Origin: Desulfobulbus sp.
Lineage (GTDB): Bacteria > Desulfobacterota > Desulfobulbia > Desulfobulbales > Desulfobulbaceae
Direction: 5' to 3'
Assembly (NCBI GenBank): GCA_028684915.1
Contig: JAQUEZ010000337.1
Span: 1-5,731 of the forward strand
DNA: 5,731 nucleotides
Position 1 is the stretch's first letter, and each line of letters opens with the position of its first letter. The notes below the pieces were generated by a model. The model searched no databases, was not told the DNA's origin, and saw only the letters and a program-made list of their open reading frames with translations. The translations under genes and the position numbers were made by a program. Shown here one piece after another: positions 1 through 5,615 of the stretch.

Positions 1-578
1 GCTGTCGCGGGCAGGCATATCTCATCCGTTATGCGGATGATTTTGTCTGTGCCTTTCAGTATCGTATGGAGGCGGAGCAGTTTTACCGGGTACTCCCGGA
101 GCGGCTGGCCAAATTCGGCCTTGAAGTTGCGCCGGAAAAGACCTGTATTCATCGCTTCAGCCGATTTCATCCAGGTCGGGAAATACGGTTTACCTTTCTC
201 AGCTTTGAGTTTTACTGGGAGAATGATACGAAAGGGGTGCCAAGGGTGTGGAGGCGGACAGCCAGGAAGAAGCTGCAGGCAAGCATTAAAGCCTGCCGGG
301 CATGGGTGAAGTCAAACCGGCATGTCCCGCTGCCGAAGTTGATCCCGACGATGATCCGTAAGGTGCGTGGGCATTACAACTATTTTTGTGCCTGTGGTAA
401 CACCTCGTCGTTGTGGATATTCTACCGGGAAGCAGTGAGGGCACTGTACAAATGGCTGAATCGAAGGAGCCAAAGGCGTAGTCTGACCTGGGAAGGACTG
501 AAGAGGGTGCTGACGACCTATGTGTTTCTGGCGCCAACTGAATACAGGCAGGCGAAAACGAATCGGGGGCTTGCGTGA
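1..578 (+). CDS. ltrA: Group II intron reverse transcriptase/maturase, C-terminal part
   Basis: This is the C-terminal part (about 191 codons, reading from base 3) of an intron-encoded protein that assists intron splicing and reverse-transcribes the intron at a new DNA site. The catalytic YADD motif of the reverse transcriptase palm is at bases 30-41. It is followed by the GLEVAPEKT-like stretch and an FLSFEFYW segment typical of the end of the RT fingers/palm. The remainder is the maturase (X/thumb) region, with RGHYNYF and KWLNRRSQRRS motifs that are characteristic of LtrA-like proteins. The frame stops soon after this, and I see no HNH endonuclease domain, so it belongs to an endonuclease-less lineage. 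No internal stop or frameshift is visible. The start lies outside the window. The symbol is generic for the family. Confidence 0.92.
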   Translation, partial: CRGQAYLIRYADDFVCAFQYRMEAEQFYRVLPERLAKFGLEVAPEKTCIHRFSRFHPGREIRFTFLSFEFYWENDTKGVPRVWRRTARKKLQASIKACRAWVKSNRHVPLPKLIPTMIRKVRGHYNYFCACGNTSSLWIFYREAVRALYKWLNRRSQRRSLTWEGLKRVLTTYVFLAPTEYRQAKTNRGLA

Positions 579-613
579 GGATCGACCTTTCTGCGCGAGT
601 GATTATGACTGAG

Positions 614-686
614 GAGCCCGGTGCGGGAATACCGCACGCCGGGATCTGTGCAGGGGACGCTGGGTAACCGGCGTTCCTACTGCGAC
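614..686 (+). ncRNA. Group II intron RNA domains V and VI
   Basis: Domain V (614-647) is a 34-nt hairpin. Its outer stem uses 614-621 with 639-646, starting with the conserved AGC at 615-617. There is a two-base CG bulge at 637-638, and the upper stem TGCGG/CCGCA is capped by GAATA. Domain VI (650-683) pairs GCAG with CTGC and GGGACGC with GCGTTCC, capped by a GTAA tetraloop at 664-667. It leaves T678-A679 unpaired, and A679 is the expected branch point. The spacing of domain V, domain VI and the 3' end fits bacterial group II introns. Confidence 0.85.
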
Positions 687-727
687 GATATAGGATCGAG
701 TCTGAATGCAATATTTATCAATAAGTT

Positions 728-1570
728 ATGAAACTAAATATATTTTTCAAGAAGTTATTCGATTTACTCGGTGATCCACAAGAATTTACTTTAGAAAATA
801 GGATATTTAATGGGATAATGTTCTTTTTTAGTGCTACTGGACTGGCAACAGTGGTTTACGATACTATTTTGAATGAATATTTTGGACTAATAATAATTTC
901 CATAAGCTGTTTTATAGTACCAGGCTCTTGCTATATTTATTCATTAAAAACTAAGAATTATAAGCATTTGATAGTGCCGGTAAATATTTATTTCTTTTTA
1001 GCATTATCTATTGGGCTATTTTTCTTGAACGGGTTCAGTGGTAGCCTCCCATATTTTTTCTTCTTATTAATCACATACGGTGTTGTTTTTTTAAAAAATC
1101 CATTCAAATTTCATGTTCCATTTGTGCTATTATTATTAATATCTTTAATTTTATTAGAATACTTTAACCCTGTCCTGTTCAAAGAATATGCAAGCAGGTC
1201 GCAAAAATTTATTGATATTGGTATATCACTTTCTCTCTGTATTATTATTAATAGCATAATATTTTTTTTCGTATTAAAAGAATATTCAAGGGAAAAAAAA
1301 TTAAAGGAAATCGCTTTAGTCGAGGCAATTAGAGATAAGGAAGTAATTCGTGAAGCATTTGATGAGATTAAAATCTTAAAAGGTCTTCTTCCGATTTGCT
1401 CTAATTGTAAAAAAATCAAAGATGACACTGGATCTTGGAATCAGCTTGAGACATACATCCATAAACACTCCGAAGCTCAATTCAGTCATGGTATTTGCCC
1501 CGATTGTGCTCATGAGCTATACCCGGAATATGCTCATAAATTTTCTGTAACGAGCTTGAAATGCGAGTAA
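728..1570 (+). CDS. Six-helix membrane protein with CxxC/CxxC signalling-type tail
   Basis: This is a 280-residue inner-membrane protein. A short cytoplasmic start (FDLLGDPQEFTLENRIFN) resembles the N-terminus of some membrane sensor kinases. Six hydrophobic segments follow at about 27-46, 51-73, 80-100, 104-122, 128-147 and 163-184. A charged, probably coiled-coil linker covers about 185-217. The tail carries C224-x2-C227 and C257-x2-C260 with W237 and H254, which looks like a zinc-ribbon or redox site; metal binding is inferred. In my recollection this tail usually ends kinases, cyclases or PAS proteins, but no kinase, GGDEF, HD or other output domain is present here, so the protein may signal through a partner. 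An in-frame stop at 722-724 makes ATG 728 the earliest ATG, and no good ribosome-binding site precedes it. Base composition is strikingly AT-rich compared with its neighbours. It sits between two converging group II intron ends. Specific function unknown. Confidence 0.85.
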   Translation: MKLNIFFKKLFDLLGDPQEFTLENRIFNGIMFFFSATGLATVVYDTILNEYFGLIIISISCFIVPGSCYIYSLKTKNYKHLIVPVNIYFFLALSIGLFFLNGFSGSLPYFFFLLITYGVVFLKNPFKFHVPFVLLLLISLILLEYFNPVLFKEYASRSQKFIDIGISLSLCIIINSIIFFFVLKEYSREKKLKEIALVEAIRDKEVIREAFDEIKILKGLLPICSNCKKIKDDTGSWNQLETYIHKHSEAQFSHGICPDCAHELYPEYAHKFSVTSLKCE

Positions 1571-1612
1571 AGGGGAAATTAGAAAAAAACATAAGTTTCA
1601 ATTACTGGTCTA

Positions 1613-1683
1613 ATCGGGTAAGGGCGGGATTTTCTCCCGCCCTTACCGCACCACCTGGCATGCGGGTCCGCACCAGGTGGTTT
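1613..1683 (-). ncRNA. Group II intron domains V and VI of the second intron
   Basis: On the minus strand, domain V spans about 1683-1648. Its lower stem pairs ACCACCTGG with CCAGGTGGT (1681-1673 with 1658-1650), its inner stem is TGCG/CGCA, and an AT/CA step forms the bulge. Domain VI follows with a perfect 12-bp stem (1646-1635 with 1629-1618) and a GAAAA loop. The likely branch adenosine lies at 1619, six bases before the 3' end at 1613. On the + strand the same DNA forms two strong hairpins downstream of the membrane-protein gene, but without a T-run, so I do not call a terminator. Confidence 0.82.
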
Positions 1684-1690
1684 CCAGAGG

Positions 1691-2005
1691 TTACCGGACC
1701 ATAGCCGGGTAATGAATAGTTACCCGCTGATCTTTAATAGACAGTAAGCCTTGCTCCTTCAGCCATTGATTGGTCATGCCTGTTTGGTTGGCCAGCGTCC
1801 GCGAGAGCCGCCAAGGACCCTTTCGGCTGTGGCCAGCAAGAATAGCAGAGCGCAAGAACGTGCCGAGCTTTGTCAACTCGCACACCTTGGTGCGGCAATA
1901 ACGCCACTGCTTCCAATAACACATGCACACTCTGCGGCGTAACCAGTGATCTATTTCCGGTATAGGTCGATAGAACTCCGAAATCCCGTAATATCCCACC
2001 CATCC
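1691..2005 (-). pseudogene. Maturase-specific domain of a group II intron RT (fragment)
   Basis: The fragment of about 105 codons matches the C-terminal maturase-specific domain (GIIM type) of group II intron reverse transcriptases. Diagnostic stretches in order are GWVGYYGI, IDHWLRRRVCMCYWKQW, RTKVCELTKLG, SRKGPWRLSRT and QGLLSI. No YADD, RT fingers/palm or endonuclease region is present. The frame stays open upstream to 2068, but that part (about 21 codons) does not look like RT thumb sequence. A GTG at 1997-1999 could serve as a start but has no convincing ribosome-binding site. I read this as the end of a broken gene rather than a small functional protein. It stops at 1691-1693, only a few bases before domain V, as in intact introns. 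Confidence 0.85.
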
Positions 2006-2318
2006 CGGGATCTGAAACCCAACGGTACTGAATAGTACGTTAAGCTGTAAACATCTAATGTATCGAACTTAATACACATCAAAATTCACGTGTGAAACCA
2101 TGTCAATTATGCATGGTAACGATATATTGCAGAAAATAATGTCGCTTAATCGATTTTCTAGGCACTAAATCGCTCGCCGTCATATCTAAACGTACGTTCT
2201 CGTTCCATTGGGCTTCAAACCCCATTCACAAGGAGTTCAAAACTCAAGAAAGAGACAGAGCTCGGTAGACCTCTTTTTTAAAAGAGATCGTTCTGGTAAC
2301 GGTTACAACGGTAAATGC
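2006..2318. other. Intergenic region between intron remnant and cyclase gene
   Basis: No convincing gene is seen. Small inverted repeats occur at 2025-2038 (GTACT-GAAT-AGTAC), at 2085-2096 (TTCAC-GT-GTGAA) and around 2099-2117 (CCATG...CATGG). An AAGGAG at 2230-2235 resembles a ribosome-binding site but has no start codon at a suitable distance. The frame of the downstream gene is open back to a TTG at 2208, but the added residues show no domain. The promoter of the cyclase gene probably lies here, yet no clear -35/-10 pair stands out. Confidence 0.5.
2271..2286. repeat. 16-bp palindrome upstream of the cyclase gene
   Basis: CTCTTTT and AAAAGAG are perfect inverted halves separated by TT. 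The symmetry extends outward (GA at 2268-2269 with TC at 2288-2289) after one mismatch. It ends 32 bases before the chosen start codon. It could be a regulator-binding site or a small hairpin in the 5' untranslated region. The function is not known. Confidence 0.4.
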
Positions 2319-4037
2319 ATGTACAAGGTACTCATCGTAGAAAACAATCCGACAATCATTAAGCTCCTTTCCCATTTTTTTCAGGCTGAAGGCTGTGATA
2401 TCCGCATAGCCAATGATGGCCTGCAGGCGTTAAGTGTGCTGGATTCTTTTCTCCCAGATATCCTCTTCACCGATATAATCATGCCGAAAATCAGTGGGGA
2501 TGAACTGTGCAGAATTTTTAGGCAAACTCCTAAGCTCAAAGACATCTTTATCGTTGTCTATTCGGCTATCGCCTATGAAGATGAAAAGCTGATCTTTGAG
2601 CTGGGAGCTGATCTCTATATTGCTAAAGGGCCAAATGATACCATAAAAAATCACATCCAGCATGTCCTTGACCAATTCCGGAGCGGCAAACGGCGAGAGG
2701 ATATCCTTCATGGAACGGATGCGTTACATCAAAGAATCATCACCAAGGAACTCCTTCTATCCCGACGGCACTATCATGCGATCATGGAAAATCTTGCCGA
2801 AGCAGTCATCGAGATGGACAATACGGGCCAAATCGTCAGGGCCAACATGGCCGCACAAGAGCTGCTGACCCGTGACCTGACAGTACTTCTTGCAAGCCGA
2901 TTGACAGACCATCTTGCTGGGCCGGATTTCTACCTAGTCGAACAATGGTTTGCCCAGGTCTCCATGGGAGAATCGCCTCAATTCTGCTCCTGTTATGACA
3001 GCCCAATATTAATAGGCAAGCACCAGGTAGTCCTAAAACTTATGCGTATTACTGAAAAGGACGAATTCTTCATTATCGCCATCTTGCAGGATATCACCCC
3101 ACACAAGGTGACAGAAGAAAAGCTTGTGAAAACAGTACATGAATTCAATGCGGTTATGGAATCCATTGGATACGGGATTCTGTTCATGGATTCGGACCTG
3201 AGGGCTCGCATCGCCAACCGGGCCTTTCGTGACATGTGGGGAATAACGGATGAGTTCTTCGACAGACAACCGACCCTCCGCGATCTTATCAATTTTAATC
3301 GTTATAACGGTATTTATGATATCCCGGAGGAAAAATTCGACGATTATATTGATGAACGTGAGACAGTTGTAAGAAATATAGCAGGCGTATCAGAAGAATT
3401 TCATCGAAGGGATGGTTTAATCTACCAGTATCAATGCGTAGCACTACCGGACGGCGGCAGAATGCTGACATATTTCGACATTACTAAGCATAAAAATACG
3501 CAAACCCAACTGGCAAAAACATTGGAGGAAGTTCATGAATTGGCCAACCGAGACCCACTGACTGGCCTTCCCAATCAGCGATTGCTTCAAGAACGTTTTT
3601 TCCTCACTCTATCAATGTCCAAACGGAAAGGTTGGAAAGTCGCGATTATGTTCATCGATCTCGACGGATTCAAAAAGGTTAACGACATCTATGGTCATCT
3701 AGTAGGTGACATGGTTTTAAAGATGGTGGCTCAGCGGTTGTTGAAAATAGTCAGGGAGGCAGACACCGTCGCCCGTATTGGCGGGGATGAGTTCCTGATC
3801 CTCCTAACCGAGGTCTACGACCATGCCGCTGTGGTCCATGTTGCCGACAAAATTCTCCACCAGTTGATTGCACCATTTGATCTGGTCGGAAACGAGATAA
3901 AGATTGGGGCTAGTATCGGTATAGCGATGTATCCCACGAACGGGGACAACATTGATCTTTTAATAAAGAAGGCTGATAGTGCAATGTACAAGACCAAGAG
4001 TCTGGGAAAACAGGGCTATACCTTTGCCTCTGATTGA
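2319..4037 (+). CDS. Response regulator with two PAS domains and a GGDEF diguanylate cyclase domain
   Basis: This 572-residue cytoplasmic protein probably makes cyclic di-GMP from two GTP in response to phosphorylation and PAS signals. Domains: receiver (about 1-118), PAS (about 150-262), PAS (about 270-400), GGDEF (about 407-572). In the receiver, D52 (TDIIMP) is the phosphoacceptor, with S82 and K103 in place. The acidic pair reads E8-N9, so the second acid is replaced by asparagine. The cyclase has D447, N455 and D464, the signature GGDEF at 488-492, and an inhibitory I-site R479-x2-D482 five residues upstream, so it should be active and product-inhibited. No EAL domain follows. ATG 2319 is chosen because the receiver begins right there (MYKVLIVENN); the alternative TTG at 2208 adds 37 domain-less residues. 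The ribosome-binding site is weak. No cognate histidine kinase is seen in the window. Confidence 0.93.
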   Translation: MYKVLIVENNPTIIKLLSHFFQAEGCDIRIANDGLQALSVLDSFLPDILFTDIIMPKISGDELCRIFRQTPKLKDIFIVVYSAIAYEDEKLIFELGADLYIAKGPNDTIKNHIQHVLDQFRSGKRREDILHGTDALHQRIITKELLLSRRHYHAIMENLAEAVIEMDNTGQIVRANMAAQELLTRDLTVLLASRLTDHLAGPDFYLVEQWFAQVSMGESPQFCSCYDSPILIGKHQVVLKLMRITEKDEFFIIAILQDITPHKVTEEKLVKTVHEFNAVMESIGYGILFMDSDLRARIANRAFRDMWGITDEFFDRQPTLRDLINFNRYNGIYDIPEEKFDDYIDERETVVRNIAGVSEEFHRRDGLIYQYQCVALPDGGRMLTYFDITKHKNTQTQLAKTLEEVHELANRDPLTGLPNQRLLQERFFLTLSMSKRKGWKVAIMFIDLDGFKKVNDIYGHLVGDMVLKMVAQRLLKIVREADTVARIGGDEFLILLTEVYDHAAVVHVADKILHQLIAPFDLVGNEIKIGASIGIAMYPTNGDNIDLLIKKADSAMYKTKSLGKQGYTFASD

Positions 4038-4057
4038 GCAGTCCTGCTCTTTCTTTT
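4036..4057 (+). terminator. Likely rho-independent terminator of the cyclase gene
   Basis: GAGCA (4036-4040) pairs with TGCTC (4045-4049) around a GTCC loop, followed at once by TTTCTTTT. The hairpin overlaps the TGA stop codon. The stem is only five base pairs, so strength is uncertain, but position and T-run fit a terminator and suggest the HDOD gene is transcribed separately. Confidence 0.5.
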
Positions 4058-4158
4058 CAAGCTGGCTTATCTTGCATAAAAAGGGTTTCTCCGCAGAATC
4101 TGTAGGAGGTCTCGATATCTCCAATGAAATTTAGCCCCTGTCGAAAATTCGAAAATTA

Positions 4159-4186
4159 TTGGTTCGTGAAGAGTGGTAGATATAAT
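4159..4186 (+). promoter_or_regulatory. Candidate sigma-70-type promoter for the HDOD gene
   Basis: A perfect TATAAT at 4181-4186 lies 16 bases after TTGGTT (4159-4164), a moderate -35 match (three of six). It points toward the HDOD gene, and transcription would start near 4193. It is the best promoter-like pair in this gap, but chance AT-rich matches are common. Confidence 0.4.
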
Positions 4187-4532
4187 AGCGTGATCTGACC
4201 TGTTGCTAAAGCCTCAGTATTAAAAAATAGACTACAGACAAGGATTACCAATGACAGGCCCGTTGATGACATATTGCAATATGAAAATCGCTAAACCCAC
4301 CTGCATACACGTCCGTTTTTCCCCTCTCCCCCTGTGGCATATACTCAACTTATGACAACGACGCCAACAAGGTCCATAACCGCCATGCTGGTATGGAAAA
4401 TCAGTTCCGATATCCACACCACTATCTGTATCAACCAATCCGGTATGATTACCTTGCGGGGAGATTACCTAATCAACGACAGCTGGCCTCGCCTCCCCTT
4501 CCGCGTTCCATCGTCGAACTCCACAATCGTGC

Positions 4533-4538
4533 AGGTGA
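4533..4538 (+). promoter_or_regulatory. Ribosome-binding site that fixes the HDOD start
   Basis: AGGTGA lies four bases before ATG 4543. The in-frame upstream ATG at 4393 has no comparable site, which supports the shorter 279-residue protein. Confidence 0.6.
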
Positions 4539-4542
4539 ATAT

Positions 4543-5382
4543 ATGACTACACCTGTTTCCCTCATTGATGTTATCAACCAGTGCATCGAATCAGACGAGA
4601 TCATTCTGCCAGTATTCAATACCAACGCCGTCCGCATTCAAGAGGAGGTCGCGAAACGCGAACCGAATCTACAGATCATCGAGAAGATCATAAATTCGGA
4701 CCAGGCACTTTCCACCCAGGTGCTTAAAATAGCCAACTCGCCCTTTTACCGTGGACTAGCAGAGATTAGCAACGTGCGTACGGCCGTAATGCGGCTCGGT
4801 ATGACGGAGATCGAAAAAATCGTGCTGCTCGCCACCACCCAGAATCAATTTAAAAGCAGCGACAAAACGGTCAATCAAATAATGAAAAAACTCTGGCAAC
4901 ACTCTGTGGGCTGTGCCTATGGGACGGTGTGGTTGTCCAGGCGGTACACTTACGGGGTGGATCAAAGTCGGGCATTTTTTGCTGGTCTTTTTCATGATGT
5001 CGGTAAACTGTTTATTCTGATGGTTGCCGAACAGATCAAACGAAAATACCCCACCATCAAAATAACCGATGCCCTGCTCATGGAGGCTATGGCCAGATTG
5101 CATGCACAGGAAGGGAGCAAACTGCTCATACAGTTGAACGTGCCTGAGTATTTCTGCACTATTGCCCGTGACCACGATGCAGCGGAATTTGATGAGAAAA
5201 ATTTTCTGCTCCTGCTCGTTCGCATGGCCAATCTGGTCTGCCGTAAACTCGGGATCGGAGTGGCACATGACGCATCTCTCATCCTGCCCGCCACCTTAGA
5301 GGCCAATCTGCTCAACCTTTCGGAAATCGATCTAGCTGAGTTGGAAATCGTCCTGGAAGACACCACGGCCCTTACGAGTTAA
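4543..5382 (+). CDS. HDOD-domain signalling protein
   Basis: This is a 279-residue cytoplasmic protein made almost entirely of one HDOD domain, the usual length for stand-alone members. Family hallmarks are LPVF near residue 22, the helical stretch around IINSDQALSTQVLKIANSPFY (about 49-69), the RTAVMRLG segment (79-86), WQHS with H120, and GLFHDVGKL with H151-D152. A later LHAQEG segment and an RDHDAAEFDE stretch follow. HDOD proteins are HD-superfamily relatives often tied to chemotaxis, biofilm or cyclic di-GMP control; many are not phosphohydrolases. This one keeps an HD pair, but whether it binds metal or hydrolyses anything is unknown. It lies on the same strand as the cyclase gene, about 0.5 kb downstream. 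ATG 4543 is chosen by its AGGTGA site and because homology begins there. An in-frame extension to ATG 4393 looks unlike the family. Confidence 0.9.
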   Translation: MTTPVSLIDVINQCIESDEIILPVFNTNAVRIQEEVAKREPNLQIIEKIINSDQALSTQVLKIANSPFYRGLAEISNVRTAVMRLGMTEIEKIVLLATTQNQFKSSDKTVNQIMKKLWQHSVGCAYGTVWLSRRYTYGVDQSRAFFAGLFHDVGKLFILMVAEQIKRKYPTIKITDALLMEAMARLHAQEGSKLLIQLNVPEYFCTIARDHDAAEFDEKNFLLLLVRMANLVCRKLGIGVAHDASLILPATLEANLLNLSEIDLAELEIVLEDTTALTS

Positions 5383-5500
5383 AGGAGGCCGGTACCCGTG
5401 GCGCGCAGCAGCGCCAAGGTCGGCGGCGAGGCGTCCAGGCCGCTCCGACCGTTGGGCGGGGCTTAGCGTACGATTTTTTCCGTTTTCTGAGGCGACCCCT
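5383..5500. repeat. GC-rich structured intergenic segment, possible dispersed repeat or attC-like site
   Basis: Composition jumps to very high GC directly after the HDOD stop codon, unlike the genes on either side. Two alternative hairpins can form. GGCGC (5400-5404) pairs with GCGCC (5411-5415). A longer one (5414-5455) pairs CCAA-GGTCGG-CGGC with GCCG-CCGACC-TTGG, leaving CT (5443-5444) and G5451 bulged and an 11-base loop. It ends with GTTGGGC (5451-5457), which fits the integron consensus GTTRRRY, but I find no matching RYYYAAC partner at the left end. A T-run follows at 5474-5479, too far from the stem for a standard terminator. Confidence 0.4.
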
Positions 5501-5552
5501 TATATAGAGTACCATATTTTGCTAGTTCGACAAGGGGGTACTCAATTCGAAC

Positions 5553-5580
5553 TTGACATGGCGGCGGATCGTATTAAACT
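5553..5580 (+). promoter_or_regulatory. Promoter of the antitoxin gene
   Basis: A perfect TTGACA (5553-5558) is followed after 16 bases by TAAACT (5575-5580), a four-of-six -10 match. It lies just upstream of the antitoxin gene, and the -10 box falls inside the palindromic operator, as expected for an autorepressed toxin-antitoxin promoter. Confidence 0.6.
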
Positions 5581-5603
5581 AAGTTTAACAAACTAAGTCT
5601 AAC
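5574..5603. promoter_or_regulatory. Likely antitoxin operator: palindrome plus tandem repeat
   Basis: Bases 5574-5588 are a perfect odd-centred palindrome, TTAAACT-A-AGTTTAA. The 14-base unit AAACTAAGTTTAAC (5576-5589) is repeated head to tail at 5590-5603 with a single C/T difference. Two adjacent, similarly sized sites overlapping the -10 box fit cooperative binding by a Phd/YefM antitoxin dimer, alone or with its toxin. Binding itself is inferred. Confidence 0.6.
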
Positions 5604-5615
5604 TGAGGAGCCATT

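Larger units (their letters stand above)
1..686 (+). mobile_element. Group II intron, 3' portion (first intron)
   Basis: This is the 3' part of a bacterial group II intron. It contains the C-terminal part of the intron-encoded reverse transcriptase, then a 34-nt domain V hairpin and a domain VI hairpin with a bulged adenosine at 679. The 3' splice boundary is placed at about 686 because the sequence ends in AC seven bases after the bulged A; an end at 689 (AT) is also possible. The 5' part, with domains I-IV and the start of the protein, lies left of the window. What is visible looks intact, so the intron may be complete and mobile, but this cannot be judged here. Downstream DNA from 687 on is its 3' exon. 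Confidence 0.88.
1613..2005 (-). mobile_element. Group II intron remnant, 5'-truncated (second intron)
   Basis: Read on the minus strand, this contains the end of a maturase reading frame, then domain V and domain VI, ending with ...CCCGAT at 1613. The protein motifs and RNA ends differ from the first intron, so the two are independent insertions of different lineages. Only about 0.4 kb remains. Recognisable similarity fades upstream of the GW-x-GYY motif (around 2005), and an in-frame stop follows at 2069-2071. Domains I-IV and the reverse transcriptase are missing, so it cannot be autonomous. Truncation from the 5' side fits incomplete reverse transcription or later deletion. Its 5' boundary is approximate. 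Confidence 0.85.
4058..4542. other. Long intergenic/leader region before the HDOD gene
   Basis: No gene is established in these 485 bases. Three small frames were considered. The frame at 4124-4198 (24 codons) has an AGGAGG 14 bases upstream, which is rather far. The frame at 4251-4355 (34 codons) has AAGGA at 4240-4244 with good spacing. The frame at 4334-4546 (GTG start, no ribosome-binding site) ends in an ATGA overlap with the HDOD start. None encodes a recognisable domain. I saw no cyclic di-GMP riboswitch (GEMM) consensus. If the promoter at 4159-4186 is real, the HDOD mRNA has a leader of about 350 nt. Confidence 0.45.

Noticed and set aside
286..711. 141-codon open frame on the minus strand across the intron 3' end
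   Set aside because: It overlaps the reverse transcriptase and the domain V/VI structures and has no domain-like sequence.
1618..1681. Two strong hairpins read as a double terminator for the membrane-protein gene
   Set aside because: They match domains VI and V of the minus-strand intron, and no T-run follows on the + strand.
2208..2318. N-terminal extension of the cyclase from a TTG codon
   Set aside because: The extra 37 residues show no domain, the receiver fold begins exactly at ATG 2319, and no ribosome-binding site precedes the TTG.
4124..4198. 24-codon frame after AGGAGG as a small gene
   Set aside because: The spacing of 14 bases is long, it contains the candidate -10 box, and the peptide has no recognisable feature.
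4393..4542. N-terminal extension of the HDOD protein from ATG 4393
   Set aside because: There is no ribosome-binding site, the composition is unlike the HDOD family, and ATG 4543 has AGGTGA at good spacing.
4187..4542. Cyclic di-GMP riboswitch in the HDOD leader
   Set aside because: I could not find the conserved GEMM core or its paired stems. A covariance search would be decisive.
4756..5268. 170-codon open frame on the minus strand inside the HDOD gene
   Set aside because: It lies wholly opposite a well-supported HDOD gene and has no recognisable motif, so it is a shadow frame.
5507..5543. Inverted repeat GAGTACC ... GGTACTC as element termini or operator
   Set aside because: It is only seven bases with a 23-base spacer and no accompanying gene or target duplication, so chance is likely.
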